Source: a virus
DNA: 51,530 nucleotides
IMG/VR virus record: IMGVR_UViG_3300024226_000282
Span: 1 to 51,530 of that record
Direction: 5' to 3' (one strand)
The notes under the pieces were generated by a model. That model was not told where the DNA came from, did no database searches, and saw nothing but the letters and a program-made list of their open reading frames with translations. Both the position numbers and the translations under genes were made by a program. The number at the start of each line of letters is the position of its first letter. The stretch's first letter is position 1. Positions 16,506 to 23,661 of this stretch are shown here, piece by piece.

Positions 16506-16943
16506 ATGAAACATTTAACATTATTACTATTACTTTTACCTACACTACTATTTTCACAAAATTGCTACGAAGTAGGTAGAGTTGTATCAAGAGTAGAAAC
16601 AGAAGATATAAGTCAAAAGAGAATTATATTCGGTATAAAGCAGATGGCAGAAGAAATACTATCAGAAAAGTACGACTTATGTCTTAACGGTACCCCTATC
16701 TTTATAGAGATTACATCAATCAAAGCTCCATCTACAGGGTTTAAGATAGGACCATGGGAAAGAAAGAAGAAAGTAACTCAGGTAAAATTAGTTATTATAA
16801 TAAGAGGAGAAGTAATAGAAGGAATCGGAATAGCAAAATCAACTGTTCAAGCAACATTCTTAGATTTAAATAATGAAAATCTTCCTTTTAGTAAAACTGT
16901 ATTTGCTTCAGCAGTAAAAAAAGCATTGGAAGATACTTTATAA
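16506..16943 (+). CDS. Exported small protein of the CsgG-like cluster
   Basis: A 145-residue protein with a signal peptide ending LLFSQ (residue 18), then a cysteine (NCYEVG). The mature part alternates helices and strands (PIFIEITSIKAPSTG, QVKLVIIIRGEVIEG) and ends in ASAVKKALEDTL, rather like the CsgG-like protein two genes upstream. It begins 3 bases after the barrel gene. Periplasmic accessory protein is a reasonable guess; no family recognised. Confidence 0.55.
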   Translation: MKHLTLLLLLLPTLLFSQNCYEVGRVVSRVETEDISQKRIIFGIKQMAEEILSEKYDLCLNGTPIFIEITSIKAPSTGFKIGPWERKKKVTQVKLVIIIRGEVIEGIGIAKSTVQATFLDLNNENLPFSKTVFASAVKKALEDTL

Positions 16944-16952
16944 CTATTTATA
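16944..16952 (+). promoter_or_regulatory. Late-type motif CTATTTATA
   Basis: CTATTTATAATAAATT, overlapping the stop of the previous gene by no more than a base and 19 bases before the 16972 start. Confidence 0.6.
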
Positions 16953-16971
16953 ATAAATTAAAACTAAAGAG

Positions 16972-18177
16972 ATGAAAAAATTATTAGTATTATTTACAGT
17001 ATTACTTTCAACACAAGTATGGGCACAGGAAGAAAAGCCGGGCTTCTTTAAATCTATATATACAGATTTCTTAAAATACGGTACAGTATACGGAGCAGGA
17101 GATATATCCAATTCTGTTGAAGCAGAAGAACAAACATATTTCCTTAGAACTAATCCTGATGGAAGTTTATATTCTATACCGGATGTAGTTAACAATACAG
17201 AAGTATTTCCTTTTGATTATAGATATGGATTCGGAATAAGAAAATTAGCTAGATTTGATTACGAAAGAAAACCTAAGAACTTTTATGATGGTACTGAAGA
17301 GCAGTTAGTATTTTCAGCACCAACATCAGCTGTACAGGGACTCGAATATTTATTTCATTTTGAGAAAGAAAGATGGAGAGGGCAGGATTTCACTAATTAT
17401 AATTTCTTTTTAAAACACACTGGAAAGTACCATATACTAAAAGTACAATCTAGATCAGTAGAGAAAATTAACTTAAAATTTAACTCAGCTGAACTTAGAG
17501 CTAGATTACCAATAGGTAAGAAGTTTTCTATATCAGCAGGTGCTATAGCTAGAGGACATGAAAGAGCATATGGATATAATCCAATAGAGATTTGGTTAAA
17601 TGAAACAGATGCAGATGGCAATCCAGTTAATCAATGGTATCAATTAGGATATGAAAATGGATACCAAGATGTTTTTTACACTCAAACAAGCACTGACCCA
17701 ACCACAGGTGAAGAAATAACTACACAGGATTGGTATTGGATAGATGAAGAAGGAACACAAGTCGCATCATCAGACTTAGACTTCAGAGAAAGAATAATGC
17801 CATCACTTATGAATGAATTTAATGGATTAGCTTGGGATGAATTAGATTCATGGGTAGAAGTAGCACCTATAGTAGGATTAGATTTCTACCACTACAAAAG
17901 AGATTTTTGGTTCCATGGATATGCTAACTACATTCTACCTTACCATAGATACATAAAAGGTGATGAAGAAGCATCGTACTTAAATAGAAACAATTGGGGT
18001 AAAGGTGGATTGAGACAAGATGCAGAATTAGAGCAATGGTCTGATTATTCATTTGGAGCATCATTAGGTACTAAAATAGGGAAGAACTTAGGTATATTTA
18101 TACAAGGTGAATATTCTAAAATGTGGGACAGTAAATTATATCAAACAACATTTGGTTTAAATTACTCTTTTAAATAA
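16972..18177 (+). CDS. Probable outer-membrane beta-barrel protein
   Basis: A 401-residue exported protein. Signal peptide residues 1-19 (ends VWAQ). The mature part is rich in aromatic residues on alternating positions, with many predicted strands and acidic loops (TSTDPTTGEEITTQDWYW). The last strand, QTTFGLNYSFK, is the kind that closes an outer-membrane barrel. No enzyme motif is visible. Its own late motif precedes it, so it may be made in large amounts late in infection. It could be a pore, receptor mask or structural protein; the sequence does not decide. Confidence 0.6.
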   Translation: MKKLLVLFTVLLSTQVWAQEEKPGFFKSIYTDFLKYGTVYGAGDISNSVEAEEQTYFLRTNPDGSLYSIPDVVNNTEVFPFDYRYGFGIRKLARFDYERKPKNFYDGTEEQLVFSAPTSAVQGLEYLFHFEKERWRGQDFTNYNFFLKHTGKYHILKVQSRSVEKINLKFNSAELRARLPIGKKFSISAGAIARGHERAYGYNPIEIWLNETDADGNPVNQWYQLGYENGYQDVFYTQTSTDPTTGEEITTQDWYWIDEEGTQVASSDLDFRERIMPSLMNEFNGLAWDELDSWVEVAPIVGLDFYHYKRDFWFHGYANYILPYHRYIKGDEEASYLNRNNWGKGGLRQDAELEQWSDYSFGASLGTKIGKNLGIFIQGEYSKMWDSKLYQTTFGLNYSFK

Positions 18178-18183
18178 TATAAA

Positions 18184-18468
18184 ATGGCAAAACAAATAGG
18201 AGAGGAAACTAAAATTACTTTAGACCTCAAAACAATAGGTATAGTTTTATTCGGTCTTGCAACTGTTATCGGAATGTGGTTTTCACTTCAAGCAGATATA
18301 GAAGAAGCAAAAGAACTTCCGGAACCTGAAATTCAAAGGATAGAGTTTCAAATGAAAGATGAAGCAATTAGAGATGCTATCATTAATACTCAGGATGATG
18401 TAGAAGAAATTAAGAATCAGCTTAATAAGATTGATGAGAGACTCTTTGATTTACAAAAAAGAAACTAA
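18184..18468 (+). CDS. Membrane-anchored coiled-coil protein, 94 aa
   Basis: One transmembrane helix at about residues 17-37, then a long heptad-patterned helix (VEEIKNQLNKIDERLFDL) to the end. The shape resembles spanin-like or scaffold-like small phage proteins. It begins 6 bases after the barrel gene and ends one base before the next start. No specific family recognised. Confidence 0.55.
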   Translation: MAKQIGEETKITLDLKTIGIVLFGLATVIGMWFSLQADIEEAKELPEPEIQRIEFQMKDEAIRDAIINTQDDVEEIKNQLNKIDERLFDLQKRN

Positions 18469-18469
18469 T

Positions 18470-18871
18470 ATGAAAAAGTTTATAGTTATAGCACTGGTGC
18501 TTATTACAAGCTCAATTTACGGTCAACAGATTTTAACTGATGATAATTTTGAACAAGCTGTAGAAGGTAGATCGGCTTTTCAAGATGATAACATTTCGAT
18601 AGTCGTCGTAGAATTTTGGGCATCCTTTAATGATGACAATTCTTTTGAACATTGGGATAAAATAGAAGGAGTTAAATACTATAGATGCGATATCGCTAAA
18701 GCACCAAAAGCTAAAAAGAAACATAAAGTCAGAACAATCCCACACATCATAATATTTAAAGACGGTTTTGACGAAATACATTTTAAAGCAGGTTTAGATT
18801 TCACAATCTCACAATCACTAGAAGATATACAAAAAGAGATTGATGAATTGAAAAAGGAAAGTAAATTTTAG
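18470..18871 (+). CDS. Exported thioredoxin-fold protein lacking the CxxC active site
   Basis: I chose the ATG at 18470, which opens a clear signal peptide (ends IYGQ, residue 19). The 133-residue protein has the thioredoxin order: VVVEFWASF strand and turn, then VKYYRCDIA, then VRTIPHIIIFKDG with the cis-proline P91. Where thioredoxins have WCGPC, this reads WASFNDDN with no cysteine, so disulphide exchange is impossible. A folding or binding role in the periplasm is more likely. It ends the secreted block. Confidence 0.7.
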   Translation: MKKFIVIALVLITSSIYGQQILTDDNFEQAVEGRSAFQDDNISIVVVEFWASFNDDNSFEHWDKIEGVKYYRCDIAKAPKAKKKHKVRTIPHIIIFKDGFDEIHFKAGLDFTISQSLEDIQKEIDELKKESKF

Positions 18872-18896
18872 ATACTACTATAAAAGTAATAGAACT

Positions 18897-18977
18897 ATGA
18901 CATACGGTATAAATTTAGAGAGTGAAGAGCTTATAGAAGAGTTTATCATTCTACATCAAGAAAGCGATAATATTTAA
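18897..18977 (+). CDS. Tiny acidic hypothetical peptide, 26 aa
   Basis: ATG to TAA encoding an acidic helical peptide (NLESEELIEEFIILHQ). It fills the gap between two genes and ends 6 bases before the next ATG. Short length makes it uncertain. Confidence 0.3.
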   Translation: MTYGINLESEELIEEFIILHQESDNI

Positions 18978-18983
18978 AATAAT

Positions 18984-19220
18984 ATGGCAAACGCAGTAGC
19001 TTGTATGATTGCAATAAATGATGTTAAATCCTCAGTTCAAGGAAATGATCCTAGAACCTGGATGAAAGCATGCGCAATAGAAACTTTATTGAAAGGTAAA
19101 AGCGGTAAGCATTTCAAAAATTGCTTAATAGGTAAAATAGAATCAACTAAAGAACACATTGAAGACCCAGCAGGGTATGCTGAGGAACTATATAATGAAA
19201 TTAAAAATAAATGCAGATAA
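18984..19220 (+). CDS. Hypothetical protein, 78 aa
   Basis: Not recognised. A soluble helical protein with four cysteines (C8, C31, C47, C77), possibly two disulphides or a metal site, although there is no signal peptide. It overlaps the putative endolysin start by 10 bases, so it is probably co-expressed with the lysis genes. Confidence 0.55.
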   Translation: MANAVACMIAINDVKSSVQGNDPRTWMKACAIETLLKGKSGKHFKNCLIGKIESTKEHIEDPAGYAEELYNEIKNKCR

Positions 19221-19831
19221 ATATGAACTGTTACACGAGAGAAGAAATAGAAGAGACGATGAAGAGTAAAGGTTACAAGTACTTTACTGGAGGAGATTAT
19301 GACGTAAATATAATAGGAGTAAGAAACTCTAACACTAATAACGAAGTTACAAATAAATTTGACGACTGTATAACACTATCTTATAAAGATAATGGAGAGT
19401 GGAAATTTAAATGTTATAAAAGCACAACAGACCCAGGTTCACATTGGGAAAGGAATTTATTAAATAAAGACGGAGTAGCAATACTAAAACCAGGTCAATA
19501 TAGAGGTTCTCATAAAATAGGATTACACCAAGGTAAATACGAAGCACTAAGACAGAAGTCACCTGTAAAAGTCTACAGAGATAATAATAAAGACGGTAAA
19601 TACGATATGATTGAAGAGAATGTACATGAAGGTATATTTGGAATCAATATTCATAAAGCTGGAAAGTTTGTGAATGGTTCAACTCAGATTGATAAATGGT
19701 CAGCAGGTTGTCAAGTATTTTCTAAAGAATCTGATTTTAATGAATTTATGGCAATTATGCATAAAGCATCAGATAAGTACGGTAACTCTTTTTCCTACAC
19801 TCTTTTAGAAAGTAAAGATATAGTTGCTTAA
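19211..19831 (+). CDS. YkuD-like (L,D-transpeptidase-type) putative endolysin
   Basis: A 206-residue protein whose C-terminal half carries H148 and, 15 residues later, SAGC (164-167), close to the H-x(14-17)-(S/T)-H-G-C signature of YkuD peptidases. C167 would be the nucleophile; alanine replaces the signature histidine. The sequence GINIHKAGKF before it fits the family. N-terminal residues 1-90 are unassigned. No signal peptide is present, so export would need a holin. Position just before a spanin-like pair supports a cell-wall lysis role (inference). Confidence 0.6.
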   Translation: MQINMNCYTREEIEETMKSKGYKYFTGGDYDVNIIGVRNSNTNNEVTNKFDDCITLSYKDNGEWKFKCYKSTTDPGSHWERNLLNKDGVAILKPGQYRGSHKIGLHQGKYEALRQKSPVKVYRDNNKDGKYDMIEENVHEGIFGINIHKAGKFVNGSTQIDKWSAGCQVFSKESDFNEFMAIMHKASDKYGNSFSYTLLESKDIVA

Positions 19832-19854
19832 TTGAATTATTATTCTTATATTAA
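19824..19854 (+). promoter_or_regulatory. Early-type promoter of a leaderless gene
   Basis: TTG at 19824-19826 inside the end of the endolysin-like gene, 20 bases, TATATTAA at 19847-19854. ATG follows at 19858, so the transcript is expected to be leaderless or nearly so. Confidence 0.7.
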
Positions 19855-19857
19855 AGT

Positions 19858-20229
19858 ATGGGCACACAACAAAGCTATACAAGCAGGTATTTATTATGCG
19901 CAATCTTAGGAGGATTTGTAGCATATATGATATGGAATAATCCTTCAATTGATGTAGATATAAAAGCTTACCAAACTCAAATAAATATTTTACAGAGTAG
20001 AATAGATTCAATACAAACTAAAAATAGCTATCTACAAGTAGAAGCAGATTCGTTAAATACTGAGTTGGATAAGTTTAGCAATAAAATAAACTTATTAAAT
20101 ACAAAGATATATGTTATTAAAAAAGAAACTGAACAGAAGCTTAACGCTATTGATACTTTTGGTGGCTCTCAGCTTCAAGAGTTTTTCTCAAAACGTTACC
20201 AAAGACAGTACAAAGATAGTATTAAGTAA
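19858..20229 (+). CDS. Inner-membrane coiled-coil protein, spanin-like (Rz-type)
   Basis: A 123-residue protein with a transmembrane helix at about residues 10-26 and then an almost uninterrupted coiled coil (residues 38-100, SLNTELDKFSNKINLLNTK). This is the layout of an inner-membrane spanin. A second exported coiled-coil gene begins inside it in another frame, the classic Rz/Rz1 arrangement. Sequence similarity to known spanins is not claimed. Confidence 0.55.
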   Translation: MGTQQSYTSRYLLCAILGGFVAYMIWNNPSIDVDIKAYQTQINILQSRIDSIQTKNSYLQVEADSLNTELDKFSNKINLLNTKIYVIKKETEQKLNAIDTFGGSQLQEFFSKRYQRQYKDSIK

Positions 20230-20542
20230 ACCAGTAGCAAAGTTAGTAGTAAAGGATCTTGTATCTTTTGATCAAATCACCCTACAACTTAGTACCACTA
20301 ATAAACTACTTAAGGAGACTAATTTAAAACTAAACACGCAATCTATTTTAGTTACTAATCTAGAAAGTCAAGTAAGTAACTACGATAACATATTTACTGA
20401 ACTTAACACTAAATACAGTGTGCAACAACGTCTATCTGAGGATTTAGAAAGGTCACTTAAGCGACAAAAAGCGATGACTACTATTTATAAAATAGGAACA
20501 ACAGTTGGAGCAGTTGCAACGTTACTACTACTTGTTAAGTAA
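20111..20542 (+). CDS. Exported coiled-coil protein overlapping the spanin-like gene
   Basis: A 143-residue protein that starts 119 bases inside the preceding gene in a different frame. A signal sequence (LLILLVALSFKSFSQ) is followed by heptad repeats (residues 50-115) and a C-terminal hydrophobic segment (IGTTVGAVATLLLLVK). No lipobox is present, so it is not a standard Rz1 lipoprotein; a C-terminal anchor may replace the lipid. Possible outer or unimolecular spanin component (inference). Confidence 0.55.
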   Translation: MLLKKKLNRSLTLLILLVALSFKSFSQNVTKDSTKIVLSKPVAKLVVKDLVSFDQITLQLSTTNKLLKETNLKLNTQSILVTNLESQVSNYDNIFTELNTKYSVQQRLSEDLERSLKRQKAMTTIYKIGTTVGAVATLLLLVK

Positions 20543-20552
20543 TATTTGAATT

Positions 20553-21725
20553 ATGTATAAAAAACTTAAGAGGAATTTATTCCCCTTCATTATAACGATT
20601 TCTGCATTATCAGTATCAATTTCTGCAGCATTTTATTCGGTTAGTGGGCTAAGTAAGTTGTTTGCTGGAGCATCTCTTGAAGTCATTATTATGGCTGGAT
20701 CCTTAGAGGTATCAAAACTAGTTATAGCATCATTACTTTACCAGTATTGGGACACATTAAATAAGTATCTTAGAACATATCTGACTGTAGCTACTGTAGT
20801 TTTAGTACTTATTACTAGTATGGGTATATATGGATTTTTAAGTGCAGCTTATCAAGATACTTATAGACAGTTGACTGTAAAAGAAAACCAAACAGCATTT
20901 TTAGAACAAAAGAAACAATTTTATGAAAACGATGTTTTTAGGTATGATGAAGAACTTAAAAGAATTAGTAATAACATTAGTACTCTTTCTAATGCGAAAT
21001 CTCAATCAATCCAAGTACGAGACACCTCGGTGGCTGGGGGCGTTAGAACAACCGTCTCTACTTCAGAGCTTAGGATGGCAGCAAAACGTATTGAAGTTGA
21101 AGAGGAGAATCGTAACAACATTCAAAGGAAAAGAGAAATAGTAGCTGATAGTTTACAGAAGTACCAACTGGCAATACTAGAATTAGATAATAATACAGAG
21201 GTAGCTGGAGAGTTAGGACCATTACAATACCTTTCCGGACTGACAGGTACTCCTATGGATAAAATTATTAATATATTATTATTAGTAATTATATTTGTAT
21301 TTGATCCTTTAGCTATATCTTTAGTAGTAGCAGCAAACTTTGCCTTTGATCAAGCTAGACCTAAAAAGAACTTATATAACGAGGATGAAGAAGAATGGGA
21401 CGAGTTTATTAGAGAAGAGACTTACGAGGCAGAGGTAGATAGTAAAAAAGTTGCTATGGAATTTGAAGTTAAAGACCCTGAAGAGGTTAAACAAAAGAGT
21501 CCTTATTCTAGCCGAATGGATATAATTGGTCAAAACGGAAACGATGGTGAACATTACGACTCAAAATCGGGGTACGTATTAGAAAATAACATACTCAATG
21601 TTAAACATAAAAGCCCTAGATACTGGACAGTAAATCTAAAATCAGGTGAAACAGTTACCGTGCCTAAAAAAGCAGCACAAGCGGCATTAACAAAAGATAA
21701 AGATAGTACAAAAAGTTATATGTAA
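20553..21725 (+). CDS. Four-helix membrane protein with coiled-coil loop
   Basis: A 390-residue protein. Transmembrane helices at about 10-30, 40-62, 75-98 and 236-262. Between the third and fourth lies a large charged coiled coil (about 105-215). The C-terminal 125 residues are acidic and soluble, ending in a basic beta segment (SGETVTVPKKAAQAAL). Not recognised. Size and position after lysis-like genes leave open a holin-linked or sensor function. Confidence 0.55.
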   Translation: MYKKLKRNLFPFIITISALSVSISAAFYSVSGLSKLFAGASLEVIIMAGSLEVSKLVIASLLYQYWDTLNKYLRTYLTVATVVLVLITSMGIYGFLSAAYQDTYRQLTVKENQTAFLEQKKQFYENDVFRYDEELKRISNNISTLSNAKSQSIQVRDTSVAGGVRTTVSTSELRMAAKRIEVEEENRNNIQRKREIVADSLQKYQLAILELDNNTEVAGELGPLQYLSGLTGTPMDKIINILLLVIIFVFDPLAISLVVAANFAFDQARPKKNLYNEDEEEWDEFIREETYEAEVDSKKVAMEFEVKDPEEVKQKSPYSSRMDIIGQNGNDGEHYDSKSGYVLENNILNVKHKSPRYWTVNLKSGETVTVPKKAAQAALTKDKDSTKSYM

Positions 21726-21728
21726 TAG

Positions 21729-21759
21729 TTGCTTGTTTGAGTATTATTTCTTATATTAT
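21729..21759 (+). promoter_or_regulatory. Early-type promoter
   Basis: TTG at 21729-21731, 20 bases, TATATTAT at 21752-21759, 22 bases before the 21782 start. Confidence 0.72.
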
Positions 21760-21781
21760 ATAAATATAAAAATACTAAAAC

Positions 21782-22021
21782 ATGTCACAATTCAAAGTTA
21801 TTGAAGCACTTAAAGCTCAAGCAAAAGCAGATAAAGCAAAAGCCCTTATGTCGTTAGAGCTACTAACAACCCACGCAGCTGGTATAGGAGATCATACAGC
21901 TAATGATTTCTTAAAAGATGCTAATGAGTCTTTAGAACTCTTAGTAGATGCTGATGATAAACTTTCAGCAATAGCAACATACTTCCCAGAAGATAATCCA
22001 TCTAAGGTTATAAATGGTTAG
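21782..22021 (+). CDS. Hypothetical helical protein, 79 aa
   Basis: Not recognised. Ala/Leu/Lys-rich and almost wholly helical (VIEALKAQAKADKAKALMSL), with no membrane segment. First gene of the promoter at 21729 and followed 2 bases later by the DUF1599-like gene. Confidence 0.55.
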   Translation: MSQFKVIEALKAQAKADKAKALMSLELLTTHAAGIGDHTANDFLKDANESLELLVDADDKLSAIATYFPEDNPSKVING

Positions 22022-22023
22022 TT

Positions 22024-22449
22024 ATGAGTAAGCAAGTGAAAGAGTACGAAAATAAATTAAAAATAAAAGTTACAGAAATGAGCAGTAGAGAAATCAGCAA
22101 TGCTAAGAATCCTCCTTCAGCAAGAGAAATCCTAAGAGAAGAGTACCCAACAATACATGACGCTTACGAACAGATAATGTATGAACAGTTTGACTTATTT
22201 GCTAAGAAACATTTAGATTACGGTATGCATAATGTTAGTGCAGGAACCAATCTAGAAACAGCAGACGAAATGGAGTTTGCTATGACAGGGTTATGGTATA
22301 GACTTTCAGATAAAGTTAACAGATGGAAGAATATGATTATATCAGGGCGTAAGGCACAAAATGAAACATTATTAGATACCTTTCAAGATATAACTAACTA
22401 TGGGATAATTGCTCAGTTAGTGTCTAAAGGTCTATGGAAAAACGATTAA
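22024..22449 (+). CDS. Nucleotide-modification-associated domain 1 (DUF1599-like) protein
   Basis: A 141-residue protein matching the DUF1599 pattern: KKHLDYGMHN (the K-x-x-DYG motif), WYRLSDKVNRWKNM (the RLxDKxxR helix) and LLDTFQDITNYGIIAQ (the DTxxDIxNY helix). The family occurs in phages and is linked by genome context to modified nucleotides. Together with queF at 888 this suggests that this phage alters its DNA bases or nucleotide pools (inference). Confidence 0.72.
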   Translation: MSKQVKEYENKLKIKVTEMSSREISNAKNPPSAREILREEYPTIHDAYEQIMYEQFDLFAKKHLDYGMHNVSAGTNLETADEMEFAMTGLWYRLSDKVNRWKNMIISGRKAQNETLLDTFQDITNYGIIAQLVSKGLWKND

Positions 22450-22453
22450 TAGT

Positions 22454-23419
22454 TTGAAAAAAATCTATCCAGATAGAAAGGTTTTAAAAGCTGATCCTTT
22501 AGTAAAAGAGGTATGGGAGAGTAAGATAAAACAATCTCCTAAATCAAATAAGCATATTTCGTACTCTCAACTAAGCAGTTTTTCCTCTTGTCAGAGACAA
22601 TGGTACCTTCAATACGTTAGGAAATTAGCTCCTTACCAACCATCCATACATGCAACCTTTGGAACTGCAATGCATGAAACTATGCAAACATGGTTGGAGG
22701 TAATGTACCACGATAAAGTTAAGACTGCTAATGAAATAGATCTAGACGCTTTGTTATATGAGAATATGATAAAAGCATATAAAGGACAGAAAGCTCAAAA
22801 TAGTCATCAGCATTTTTCTAATACAGATGAATTAACTATGTTCTGGATAGACGGTAAGCATATACTTAACTACCTTAAAAAGAAGAGAAGCGCTTACTTT
22901 GGTACTAAGGGGATATATTTAGCAGGAGTAGAGACATTGCTTTATCAAGAATTACGCCCTGGAGTAATGTTTAAAGGGTTTATAGATCTAGTATTTTATG
23001 ATGCAAGAGTTGATAGATGGAAAATAGTAGATATTAAAACATCAACATCAGGGTGGAATAAATTTGCTAAATCAGATGATAAAAAGTTAGCTCAAATACT
23101 ACTATATAAAAAGTTCTTTTCAGAACAGTTTGATATTCCAATTGAAAAAATTGATGTAGAGTATTTTATAGTTAAACGTAAAGTACCAGTAGATGCAGAT
23201 TATGCAGCAATGCAACGAAGAGTACAGGAATTTAGCCCAACAGCTGGTAAAATAAAAGTAGGTCAAGCAGTTTCTCTTATGAATACATTTGTAGAAACAG
23301 CAGTAGATAAAAATGGAGAGTATGTTGATAAAGAGTATCCAACTAACCCTAGTAAGTGGGGTTGCAATTTTTGTGCTTTCAAAGATATGAGAATATGTCC
23401 TGATGCTATTAATGGATAA
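22454..23419 (+). CDS. PD-(D/E)XK nuclease, Cas4/RecB-like, with cysteine cluster
   Basis: A 321-residue nuclease starting at TTG 22454. The N-terminal SSFSSCQRQWYLQY motif, GTAMHETMQ (histidine of the RecB family), GFIDLVF (catalytic D) and WKIVDIKTS (the D-x-K pair) occur in the right order. The C-terminus holds C-x2-C-x7-C (GCNFCAFKDMRICPD), which with the N-terminal cysteine can bind an Fe-S cluster as in Cas4 and AddB. Probable role: DNA end processing in recombination or host DNA degradation. Confidence 0.85.
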   Translation: MKKIYPDRKVLKADPLVKEVWESKIKQSPKSNKHISYSQLSSFSSCQRQWYLQYVRKLAPYQPSIHATFGTAMHETMQTWLEVMYHDKVKTANEIDLDALLYENMIKAYKGQKAQNSHQHFSNTDELTMFWIDGKHILNYLKKKRSAYFGTKGIYLAGVETLLYQELRPGVMFKGFIDLVFYDARVDRWKIVDIKTSTSGWNKFAKSDDKKLAQILLYKKFFSEQFDIPIEKIDVEYFIVKRKVPVDADYAAMQRRVQEFSPTAGKIKVGQAVSLMNTFVETAVDKNGEYVDKEYPTNPSKWGCNFCAFKDMRICPDAING

Positions 23420-23424
23420 AGGGC

Positions 23425-23441
23425 CTATTTATATATAAATA
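23425..23441 (+). promoter_or_regulatory. Late-type motif CTATTTATA with adjoining TATAAATA
   Basis: The same CCTATTTATATATAAATATATAA context as at 10053, here 17 bases before the ribbon-helix-helix gene. It is the only candidate promoter for the 23.4-31.1 kb sugar cassette. Confidence 0.65.
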
Positions 23442-23457
23442 TATAAGTATATATGTT

Positions 23458-23661
23458 ATGAAAAATTCTGAAAAAAGGTTAACGACCGTTCGTATTGAAG
23501 ATGATTTATTCCAAGAGTTTAAATACCAATGCATAAAAAATAAATTTTCTTTTCAAAAGCTTGCCTCCCGTAGTATTTTTCTTTATCTTACAGATAAGGA
23601 GTTTAGAGAAGGTATACATAAAATAAGTAATATTAATATAGAACAATTAGATGACAAATAG
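23458..23661 (+). CDS. Ribbon-helix-helix DNA-binding protein
   Basis: A 67-residue protein with an N-terminal beta ribbon (RLTTVRIEDDLFQEFK) and two helices (FQEFKYQCIKNKF, SFQKLASRSIFLYL), the layout of Arc/MetJ-type repressors that bind DNA as dimers. It stands at the head of the sugar cassette, right after the late motif, and overlaps the first glycosyltransferase by 11 bases. It may control this operon (inference). Confidence 0.75.
   Translation: MKNSEKRLTTVRIEDDLFQEFKYQCIKNKFSFQKLASRSIFLYLTDKEFREGIHKISNINIEQLDDK

Noticed and set aside
14456-18177. Complete curli operon
   Set aside because: No CsgA/B repeat proteins and no CsgD-, CsgE- or CsgF-like genes could be recognised, so only a CsgG-family relationship is claimed.
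21372-21554. Minus-strand hydrophobic frame in the four-helix membrane protein gene
   Set aside because: Antisense shadow of an acidic coding stretch; hydrophobicity is the expected by-product.
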